Shown: positions 50,145-58,219 of the stretch, in pieces
Layout of the letters: the number at the start of each line of letters is the position of its first letter
Numbering within the stretch: position 1 is the first letter of the stretch
Assembly (NCBI GenBank): GCA_002371825.1
Contig: DFHF01000045.1
Coordinates: 1 to 64,000, forward strand
Length of the DNA: 64,000 nucleotides
Reading direction: 5' to 3'
From: Ruminococcus flavefaciens
GTDB taxonomy: Bacteria; Bacillota; Clostridia; Oscillospirales; Ruminococcaceae
The notes under the pieces: model-generated
The model's database searches: none
What the model was told of the DNA's origin: nothing
Seen by the model: only the letters and a program-made list of their open reading frames with translations
Translations under genes and position numbers: made by a program

Positions 50145-51794
50145 TTACTTTTCCTTTATCCCCATTCTCTTCTTGCAGATAAGGAGTACAGAACCGCCTG
50201 CGAGGAACAGAATACCTGCGATGTAGAATATTCTTGTACCGATACCACCGGTGCCGGGGAGTGTAACACCCTTATTGTTCTGGATAGAACCTGTAAGTGA
50301 ACCTTCAGCATCGTCAGCTGTGAAAGTTGCTTCGCCAAGATCAACATCCTCAAGATCACCGTTTTCATTAGGAGTTATATCAAACTCGATATCATCAATG
50401 GAATTGTATCCGTTGGGAGTTGTCTTCTCAACAAGTTTGTAGTGACCATCATCGATACCAGTGAATACAAACTGTGAACCGCTTGTTCCGCCTGTCTTTG
50501 AAGGCTTATCAGTACCTGAATTCAGAGCTGTAACCAGTGTCCATGTACCATTCTCACCGTTCTCGTCCAGAACGTATTTGTAGAGATCAAAGTCAGCGCC
50601 GTTAAGAGCAGCTGCGTCCTCATCCACCTTATTTACAACTAACTTGTATGTGAATACAACGTTAACATCGGGAGGAGTCTGGCCTGTAGGAGGATTTTCG
50701 GGTTCGTTTTCACCTTCGCCTGTCCATGTAGGATCGCTTGCAAATGTAACATTATATGTATTCTTGTTGCCGGCACCGCCTATCTTAGCCTTGCTGTTGA
50801 GCTTTGCAGTATACTTGATAGTGATAACATCTCCGGCGCCAAGGCTCTTGAGAGCTGTTCCTGCTGCTGCAGCTTCCTGAGCAGCCTTAAGATCGTCGAT
50901 AGAATAAGTATATACTTTACCGCCTGCATAGTCACCTGTTGCAGCAGCAGATGAAAAATCTATAGATGTTCCTGTTGTATCATCAGCACCGTAATAGATC
51001 TTAGCATCAGAGTTTAAAGTAAGTCCCTCACACATTGTATCTGTGAAAGTGATAGGATACTTTGCGTAATCGTCATACTTGCTGGGAAGTTTAAAAGTAA
51101 GAACATAAGGAACATCATCACCGATATCGTAGTCGGCATTTTTCTGTCCCTCTTCAGATGCACCTGTTGAATCGTTAACATCTGTAACAGTCTTTGTAGA
51201 TGTAACAGTTTCATCCTTAGCTTCAACACTTACATTTGATACAACTTCGAGCATGAACTCGGAAAGTGTTTCACCCTCCGGAGGAGTAGCTGTTGTATCT
51301 CTGATGAGGTAGTAACCAGCTGTGAGGCCTGTTATTCCAGTATCCTGAGTGCCGGATTTACCGGAACCGGTAATGTACTTGCCGATTATCTTGGCAATAG
51401 CCTTTGCATCGTCACCTCTGTCAGCGTATGTATCTAACTGCTTAGCAACCTTTTCAGCAGCAGCGTCTCCGGTTGCTGAACCGATAGCAGCTGTAAAAAC
51501 ATCACCGTATGTTCCATCTGTCGTCAGTGCATTGATAAGACCTGCACTGTCAACACCTGAACCCCATTTGATATTAGAAAGTGTCTTTGTAGTGGTTGTA
51601 CCTGAAGTTGACTCATGAAGAACACCAGTGAAGATCTGATATGCGGTATAGCTGTGATTTTCTGTGGTATCCATAGTGATCTTATAAGTTGTCTCATCAG
51701 CCGCAAATGACGGCATAGCAGTTATAGAAGCTGCTGACATAGCAATTGTAGAAGACATTAACATAGCTGTAATAGCTCTCATAGATTTTCTCAT
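50145..51794 (-). CDS. major pilin (SpaA type) with LPGTG sorting signal
   Basis: This 549-residue secreted protein has a signal peptide (about 1-31), an isopeptide-forming fimbrial domain 2, a CnaB/SpaA domain (about 395-500; VNKVDEDAAALNGADFDLYK and the E-box YKLVEKTTPNGYN) and LPGTG, membrane segment and KKRMGIKEK tail. A Lys in the middle region would be the pilin polymerisation site. It is the likely shaft subunit, and the frame is fully intact, unlike its neighbours. An AGAAAGGTG precedes the ATG. Confidence 0.93.
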   Translation of the reverse strand: MRKSMRAITAMLMSSTIAMSAASITAMPSFAADETTYKITMDTTENHSYTAYQIFTGVLHESTSGTTTTKTLSNIKWGSGVDSAGLINALTTDGTYGDVFTAAIGSATGDAAAEKVAKQLDTYADRGDDAKAIAKIIGKYITGSGKSGTQDTGITGLTAGYYLIRDTTATPPEGETLSEFMLEVVSNVSVEAKDETVTSTKTVTDVNDSTGASEEGQKNADYDIGDDVPYVLTFKLPSKYDDYAKYPITFTDTMCEGLTLNSDAKIYYGADDTTGTSIDFSSAAATGDYAGGKVYTYSIDDLKAAQEAAAAGTALKSLGAGDVITIKYTAKLNSKAKIGGAGNKNTYNVTFASDPTWTGEGENEPENPPTGQTPPDVNVVFTYKLVVNKVDEDAAALNGADFDLYKYVLDENGENGTWTLVTALNSGTDKPSKTGGTSGSQFVFTGIDDGHYKLVEKTTPNGYNSIDDIEFDITPNENGDLEDVDLGEATFTADDAEGSLTGSIQNNKGVTLPGTGGIGTRIFYIAGILFLAGGSVLLICKKRMGIKEK

Positions 51795-51849
51795 AACTTT
51801 TCACCTTTCTGTCAATAAATTTACGTTATAATAATTGTTAAAAGAGGGC

Positions 51850-54800
51850 TCACGCTTCTCTCTTTCGCCTTGTTTTCACCAGGAGCATTGATGCACCTGA
51901 TATAAAAAATGTGCCTATAATTAAATGAGGGATAATGCCTGTACCTCCCGTTGCAGGGAGTTTATACTGTTGATAGTTCTTGAACGTATTCAAGATCTGC
52001 TCATCTGAAATTTCAGCGACGAGACGCTCGCCTTCCTGACTGACAATAACAGTTATCTCATGGGGCTCAGTATCGTAGATGATATTAGGATCATCTCCTG
52101 CCTGCTCCACGACCTTGTACTTATATTCGCCGACTGAATCGAAATAAAGATTCTCGAACTGGATTATTCCTTCCTCATTATTAACGGCTAACATACCAGT
52201 TGAAGTGCCGTCGTCGTTTAGGAGCTCGAATGTAAATTCTCCGCCCCTGAAATCAGCTCCGGGCATTTCCTTTTTCATTTCAAAATCGACCATTACTGCA
52301 TTAGCTGCAAGTGTAAAGTCGAGACCGGAATGGAAAGGACACTTGTTATAAGCATCAAGGATATCCTTTCGGTCGAGAGGGAATTCCATACTGTCAACCG
52401 TCCTTGCAGCCGGTGCAGTTGAGGAAATATCTGTTATTGTTCCGTCATCAGAGATACTGTAAGCTTCCTTGAGATTCAATTCCAGCTCAACATCGAATAC
52501 TGCTTTCTGAGCATCTCCAAGGAGGAAGTTTTTATTTGTAGCCGGGTTAGCATCTCTAAGATATACTTTGTTATTTTCAAAGTAATTGATCTGGTAACTC
52601 GGATCATGGGGATATTTCTCACGATCGACATAGTTTGATGTCCACTCATACTGACTGGCCTGAGAATCGGCATCATGCAGGTTGTAGTAATCATCAGTAT
52701 AGAAAATTACATCCTCACCATAATGTTCACTTGGTATAGTTTGCTTACGGCCAAGTGGTCCGCTGCCCACTGTCACAGTTGGTCTGCCGATAACTTTCAA
52801 AGGCTCGAACTGACCGGTCTCTTCGTTATAAGTGTATATTTTACAGGTATTGACCTTAGAGACCTGAGCAGAATAGATATACTTTTCAGTAACCTTTTTA
52901 CCGTCTTTGATCTTTTCCTTGATGATGGTATAGCTTCCGCCGTCATCGATCTCGATATCGGCGTGAGACATTTCAACATCATTGGCGGAGATCGAAATGT
53001 AAAAATACTCTTTGCCCAACTGCACGCAGGAATTCTTTTTTGAACTTACCTGTGCCGCAGTCACCGTAGCGGTTTTGCGTATCATTCCATTGCCGATATC
53101 CTGATCCGGATGATTCTCCACTGTTATACTTCCCACATCTGTATGAGAACCCTTTGAAACTGCTGAGAAGGAATACTTGTCCGCATCCTCTGCAGGAACA
53201 TAAGTTACCAGCTCTATGGTATCGCCGGAAGAAACACAATAAGGTTTGAAAGCGTACATCCAGGTATATCCTGAACCATTATTAGAACCGTCTTTATTTT
53301 TTACATATTTCGGAACATTGTTTCCGTTGACATTGATAGTAACGAAATCCTCGGGATGATCCCTGTACCAGTCACCAAACATAGCCGCCAGATATTCATG
53401 AACTTCATCCTTATGTCTTTCACCTAATGCTGTCTCCACATATATCTGGGGTTTTTCTGTAAGCGACTCAACGACCTGTACATAGAAAGTAGAGCGTTGC
53501 CCGCTTCTGTTCTCAACAACAGATATTGATGTTGTTCCAAGATTCTTCGCAAGGTATTTAGCTTCAACAACTCGATAGGTAGTTCCGTTTTCTGTTTCAT
53601 CAGGCAAATTTGTCTGCGATTGCCTTGACAGAATATTTTCATCCTGACCATATGGGAATCCCTGCTCCTCGTATCTGGGGAAACCATTATTCCACTTTTC
53701 AGCCTTTGTCTTGATCGTGATGGTATCGCCCAACTCGATCAGATAAGGGGTACACTGGCTGTTTGAAACAGGCTGCCCATTAACGATAAATGCCTGATCC
53801 TTGTCCACATATCCTCCTGAAGTCAGGACATATATGGAGAAGCTTTCCGCAGTAAACTCAGCACCGCTTTCGTAGACCTCAGCTTCCTCAAGTTTCTTCA
53901 CATCGCCGTTGTCAGCGATATGGAAGAGTGAGTATTCATCGCCCTGGAGCTTTGCCTCATCAGGAAGAATGATCTGCACCTGCACCGATGAATCCTCAGA
54001 AGGTTCGATCTCATTGCCTTCACTGTCGCTGAACGAGATATCAACTGCAACAGCATCGAGCATATCGATATCAAACATTTCCGCAGCTTCCATAGCAGTT
54101 TCAGCAGAGATATCGGTAACAGACATTTCCGTGCCTTCCGGGAAAGCAGTCTTATCCGCCGAAGCAATTACCTATATTCCTGATTCCGAGGACTCTCTGA
54201 ACTGTACAGCATCAGATGTATTCTCTGAACGCTGCTCCTGATCGTCTCCCGGACCGGTAGCATTTTTCTCCGAAGAAGCAGCCTTTTCCTCAGGAACTAT
54301 CAGATAACCGAAAATAGTTTCATCGCCGTTATCGTAAGTTACCTCAGCAACTTCTCCGTCCACATTTCCCACAACAGCTGTGAAGCTCTGGTCCTCATCC
54401 GAAACAGAAGTAACTATCGCTGAGCGATCAGCCTTTCCGTCCAGATCATTGTCGAAGAAAACTATGGCACCTCTCTGAGGCGATCCTCTGGAAACAGGTA
54501 TAATAAGCTCACGCTTATCCAGCTCTACAGTCCAAGCCCAGCATCCTGATCCAATGGGAACCTGGCTTTCGTCGACGCCGCCATACTTCATACAGAAGTA
54601 AGTGAACATTGTGTTCCATTCGCCGTAGGGATTTCCGTACCATTCTCCATAACGTGAATAGCACTTATGATCGCCGTCCTTATCGACCTCAACGAAATTC
54701 ATCGTATTTTCCTTGTAGCCTATCTGTGACTCAGCTACAAGAGCAATACTTTCCGGAGTACTCAGGCCTTCTACATCTGGAAGAGTTGCCTCCCACGATG

Positions 54801-55035
54801 AAGGAGTCTCAAAGAGTTCCGAATCAGCTGCAAGACTTAAAATACTGTCATCGGATGCAGCAGGCAGAGTATCATCCACCATTGCCGTACCGATACTATG
54901 AAGCTGCCACGAAACAGAACAGGTAACCGTCAGCGACATGGCAGCAAAAAAAGCTGATACACGTTTCCGCTGCTTTTTCTGCAGTTTAACTTTCTTAACG
55001 TAATCAGCCAACTTTCTATTCAATTGGATCACCAC
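51850..55035 (-). pseudogene. large tip adhesin interrupted by an in-frame TAG
   Basis: The frame spans 1061 residues with a TAG at codon 288 (54174-54172), between SSESGI and VIASADKTAFPEGT. The first part has a signal anchor (about 25-50) and a CHAP-like domain (about 95-255); the second has several beta domains, a Spy0128-type pilin domain near the C-terminus (FTFELLNDDGTSTG) and LPATGG with membrane segment. Without readthrough the anchor half would have no export signal. ATG 54126 lies 7 bases after GGAAGG, a possible restart. The gene starts at GTG or TTG (55035-55023) behind AGAAGG. It is the expected tip subunit of the pilus. Confidence 0.8.
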
Positions 55036-55067
55036 CCTTCTGTCAAATACTAAACGTCAAATAGCAA

Positions 55068-55113
55068 GTCAAAAATTCAGTCAAAAATTCAGTCAAAAAT
55101 TCAGTCAAAAATA
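55068..55113. repeat. 12-bp tandem repeat upstream of the tip adhesin
   Basis: GTCAAAAATTCA is repeated three times (55068-55103) and a fourth, partial copy follows. It fills the gap between signal peptidase and adhesin genes. Slippage could change the spacing in 12-bp steps. Confidence 0.85.
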
Positions 55114-55123
55114 TCACTGCTCC

Positions 55124-55756
55124 TTATGAAGACCAGACTCTGAACAGCTTTTTGCCGACCATCTGATCGTAGTCGACACAGCCTATAACAGAGCTTCTGC
55201 TGTCCACGGAAGTATCTCTCCTGTCTCCCATGATAAACAGCTTATTATCAGGAACAATATATGGAAACTCGATATCACATTCGCCAAGACATTTATTCTT
55301 GACATATGGTTCATCGATCATTTCGCCGTTAACGAAAACATTGCCTTCAGCGTCAATGCTGATACTGTCACCGGGAAGACCTATAACTCGTTTAAGAAGC
55401 AATTTATTCTGCCATGAGACACAGCAAATATCGCCGGCAGAAAACTTTTTTGTTTTTACGAGCAGGATAATGTCCCCGTCTGACAAAGTAGGCTGCATAC
55501 TATCGCCGGACACCTGGATCACCGGCAGGAAAAGCATTGAAATAAGCACTGCTATTGCAGCGACAACTGTCAGCACCGCCAATGTGCTGAGCAGTATTTT
55601 TTTGAACCGGGCCCTGTTATCAAGTACGACACGTTCCTGTCTTATTTCTTCCAGATCAACAAGCTTTTCTTTGCCCTCCTCGTCCTCATCCATGATGTTA
55701 TAGACAAGTTCAACGAGCTCACGCCGGTTCAGATCCTTAAAATCTTTATCCTTCAT
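55124..55756 (-). CDS. lepB: signal peptidase I, first gene of the pilus operon
   Basis: This 210-residue protein has a charged cytoplasmic N-terminus, one membrane segment (about 53-80) and an S26 peptidase domain with catalytic S86 (SGDSMQPTL) and K122 (NKLLLKRVIGLPGDS). Extra signal peptidases in pilus operons cut or help assemble pilins. The ATG at 55756 is chosen because AGAGG lies seven bases upstream; the TTG at 55762 is too close. It is followed by a tandem-repeat gap and the adhesin gene. Confidence 0.9.
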   Translation of the reverse strand: MKDKDFKDLNRRELVELVYNIMDEDEEGKEKLVDLEEIRQERVVLDNRARFKKILLSTLAVLTVVAAIAVLISMLFLPVIQVSGDSMQPTLSDGDIILLVKTKKFSAGDICCVSWQNKLLLKRVIGLPGDSISIDAEGNVFVNGEMIDEPYVKNKCLGECDIEFPYIVPDNKLFIMGDRRDTSVDSRSSVIGCVDYDQMVGKKLFRVWSS

Positions 55757-55945
55757 CAGCAAACCTCTTGCTTAGAATAGTCTTTGCGTTCAGACGTAAA
55801 ATCTTCGTCTGATCTTAATAATGAAAAGCTTTTTGTTTTAAGCTCAGGCTGCTGTTCGGCTGCATATCATACCGCTTATCCAGCTCACCGAGTGCTCAAC
55901 CACAAAAAGCAATTTTTAATTTGTGTTTCTTTCCTTACTGTATAA

Positions 55946-55974
55946 ATTATAGCATGCAAGCCCTGAAATGTAAG
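55946..55974 (-). promoter_or_regulatory. likely pilus-operon promoter
   Basis: On the minus strand, CTTACA (55974-55969), a 17-bp spacer and a perfect TATAAT (55951-55946) give a leader of about 180 bases before the signal peptidase gene. Confidence 0.5.
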
Positions 55975-56309
55975 TATATTCACAGAAATTTTTCAAATCC
56001 AAACAACTTCTTATCCACTTTGTATATACAGATATAAATTATCCATATCAACATATATAAAAATCATAATCACCTCCATGGAGTATTCCGCTTCATTCCG
56101 TCGAAATCGTGAGGTTAGAGTGGACAAACTATAGTTAATTGATATTTTTAAAAAAGAAAAATTTTTTTGAAAAAAGACTTAAAAAAACATAAAAATGCTC
56201 CGGAAAAGTACTGAGAATCATTTTTCATAAGAGAATAAAACCGATCATTTATAAAACATCATAGTAACAATAAACGACCAATATTAAAAAAAATAAGCAA
56301 AACTAATAC
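55975..56309. other. AT-rich intergenic region between divergent operons
   Basis: It contains long A and T tracts (for example around 56150-56200) and a GTCCACT sequence on the minus strand near 56114-56108, like the dockerin-gene box but without its spacing. No gene seen. Confidence 0.4.
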
Positions 56310-56338
56310 TTGTCATTTATGAAAAGAAATGGTATAAT
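56310..56338 (+). promoter_or_regulatory. promoter of the tandem flavodoxin-like gene
   Basis: TTGTCA (56310-56315), a 17-bp spacer and a perfect TATAAT (56333-56338), giving a leader of about 250 bases. Confidence 0.7.
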
Positions 56339-56382
56339 GTTAATAGAAAGGCACTTTAATATTTTAGGAAGGAGGAAAACCA

Positions 56383-56406
56383 ATGCAGAGGATAGCCTTA
56401 TCATAA
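56383..56406 (+). CDS. seven-codon leader ORF
   Basis: The micro-ORF encodes MQRIALS and is preceded by GGAAGGAGG, one of the strongest ribosome binding sites in the window. It sits 193 bases before the main gene. It may be a leader peptide or the stump of a lost gene. Confidence 0.35.
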   Translation: MQRIALS

Positions 56407-56598
56407 AAAAATATGAGAATAGAAACACAGCAGTAAAATATATCAGTGCTATGATAATGTTCTGAGAGAGGGAAACAGAACAGAAAAAATTGCAGGCATA
56501 TAATCTAATGGAACTATCTATAACGTGTTACCGACTTAAATTACAATTTCCAGCATAATCATATTATTACAATTCAGCAAAGAAAGTAGGAATTTATA

Positions 56599-57963
56599 AT
56601 GAAAATATGTGTTCTTAACTGTTCTCCAAAAAACAATTTATCTCTTACACTTCAAACCATCCTTTACCTGCAAAAATGGTATCAGGAAAAACTGAATGAA
56701 GATAAGTTCGATATTATCCCTGCATTCAGCGGAAGCGTTACCGAAAAAATCGAAGAGGCAATTAAAAAATCAGACCTCATAATCATGTCAGGAGCAATTT
56801 TCCATTTTGACGTACACAGCAGTATGGGCGAATTACTGGATGTACTGTCTGAAAATTATTATGACCTGATAAAGGATAAACCCATAACATTTTTATCCAC
56901 TTCCGGAATGCTGGGCGACACTATGGCTCATAACAAATTCGAGATGTGGGCTAAAAGGAACGATCTCAGGTATATAAACAGCCTTAGCCTGGAAAGCGCC
57001 GAGATCCTCTCCCCTACAGGCCGTGAAGAGCTTTTCTGCTGGTTCAAATACACCAAAGCCATTGCAGAATACTACAGGGACAAAAATATGCCAAGAGCAA
57101 AAAAGCAGGGCCGAGTAGTTTTACTGGACACCTGCGAGAAAGAAAATACAAGAATAAGATCTGCAATGAAAGATGCTAAGCAGAGATTTGAAGACAGCGG
57201 ATTTGAGACTGAGGTAATTACTTTAAGAGAAAAAAATATCAGCCACTGCACCGGCTGTCAGTGCTGCTTCAGCAACAGGACCTGCATCTTTAAAGACGAC
57301 TGGGAAAAGACCTTTGAAAAATTATATCTCAATACAGATATGATCGTATACTTCGGTGAACTGCACTATGCAACACTTGGCAACTGCTACAAGACATTCC
57401 TTGAAAGACACGCCTGCTTGGGACGTTCAGGTATCGAAGACGAAGTTATCAAATCCTATTTCTTCATACTGGATGAAAAATCCGACAGAGAAGATATTTC
57501 TGCATTCAAATTCAACTGCGAGACCTTTGACGGATTAAACTGCTCCTATCTGAGTGATATCTGCGAGCTGGGAAGCAGCGAAAAAATGGAAGAGCTTTAC
57601 GATAAAATGACCATCGCATTCAACTCTGATATCATGCCGCAAAACGGATTTTTAAAGAACGGTATCCGAACAGGATTTGCAAAGGTCGCAGCCAGTGTTA
57701 AGAACCGCTGCCCCGGTGATTATAGCTATTTCAAGAAATTAGGCTGCTATGACACTATTCCGGTCAGCCCGTATATACAGTGGCTGGATAATGCTGAGGA
57801 TGCCAAAAAAGATAGGGAAGCACGTCTGATACCTTACAGAATGACTTTAATGCACCTTGAGGAGCTTCCTGCTATCACTGAGCGAAGAAAAAACAAAAGC
57901 ATATCTGTCATAAAAAGACAGAAAGCTGCTGCAAGAGGATTTGAGGATGCTTTGCATTCTTAA
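56599..57963 (+). CDS. tandem flavodoxin-like NAD(P)H oxidoreductase
   Basis: This 454-residue protein has two flavodoxin-like folds. The first (about 1-165) starts MKICVLNCSPKNNLS, like NADPH-dependent FMN reductases, with SDLIIMSGAIFHFDVH. The second (about 175-320) has VVLLDTCEKENTRIRSAM and a cysteine motif HCTGCQCCF, as in iron-sulfur flavoproteins, which can bind a cluster. The C-terminal 100 residues are helical. AGAAAGTAGG lies before the ATG. The function is unknown; it stands alone with its own promoter and terminator. Confidence 0.78.
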   Translation: MKICVLNCSPKNNLSLTLQTILYLQKWYQEKLNEDKFDIIPAFSGSVTEKIEEAIKKSDLIIMSGAIFHFDVHSSMGELLDVLSENYYDLIKDKPITFLSTSGMLGDTMAHNKFEMWAKRNDLRYINSLSLESAEILSPTGREELFCWFKYTKAIAEYYRDKNMPRAKKQGRVVLLDTCEKENTRIRSAMKDAKQRFEDSGFETEVITLREKNISHCTGCQCCFSNRTCIFKDDWEKTFEKLYLNTDMIVYFGELHYATLGNCYKTFLERHACLGRSGIEDEVIKSYFFILDEKSDREDISAFKFNCETFDGLNCSYLSDICELGSSEKMEELYDKMTIAFNSDIMPQNGFLKNGIRTGFAKVAASVKNRCPGDYSYFKKLGCYDTIPVSPYIQWLDNAEDAKKDREARLIPYRMTLMHLEELPAITERRKNKSISVIKRQKAAARGFEDALHS

Positions 57964-57994
57964 ACAGCAGCATACTATCTAAAACCGAATAATG

Positions 57995-58031
57995 AAAAAA
58001 GCCTTGCTCATCCATTCTGCAAGGCTTTTTC
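57995..58031 (+). terminator. terminator of the tandem flavodoxin-like gene
   Basis: AAAAAAGCCTTGC (57995-58006) pairs with GCAAGGCTTTTT (58019-58030), followed by a C/T run. Confidence 0.85.
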
Positions 58032-58082
58032 CTGCCTGTAAGCTTAAATAAATCAAAATGCAGCAGGAGATCATATCAAGAA

Positions 58083-58105
58083 AAAGGCGGCATCGAGCCG
58101 CCTTT
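58083..58105 (-). terminator. terminator of the LRR-peptide operon
   Basis: The stem AAAGGCGG / CCGCCTTT is followed on the minus strand by TTTTCTTG. Confidence 0.8.
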
Positions 58106-58114
58106 CATCGTTAT

Positions 58115-58207
58115 TTAACCGAGTTCTGTTTCAGGGATACTTGTTGTGATCACATCCTCTGCAGCGAATTCGATGATCTCCATTTCAGGAGTTATATACT
58201 TTTCCAT
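58115..58207 (-). CDS. 30-residue peptide, possible RiPP-like precursor
   Basis: The ORF encodes MEKYITPEMEIIEF followed by AAEDVITTSIPETELG. AAAGGAGAATAATA precedes the ATG, so translation is well supported. It lies 12 bases behind the LRR gene and before the shared terminator. The K-Y-x-x-P-x-M-E-I-I start with an acidic D/E-V-I-T-T-S segment matches a pattern I recall in short Firmicute peptides annotated as bacteriocin- or RiPP-like. No modification enzyme gene is adjacent, so maturation is unproven. Confidence 0.6.
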   Translation of the reverse strand: MEKYITPEMEIIEFAAEDVITTSIPETELG

Positions 58208-58219
58208 TATTATTCTCCT

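Noticed and set aside
49223..55035. TAG reassigned to an amino acid throughout the genome
   Set aside because: yaiI (17883) and the HD gene (20774) end at TAG with normal family lengths.
55068..55113. CRISPR repeat
   Set aside because: The 12-bp units are directly adjacent with no spacers and no cas genes nearby.
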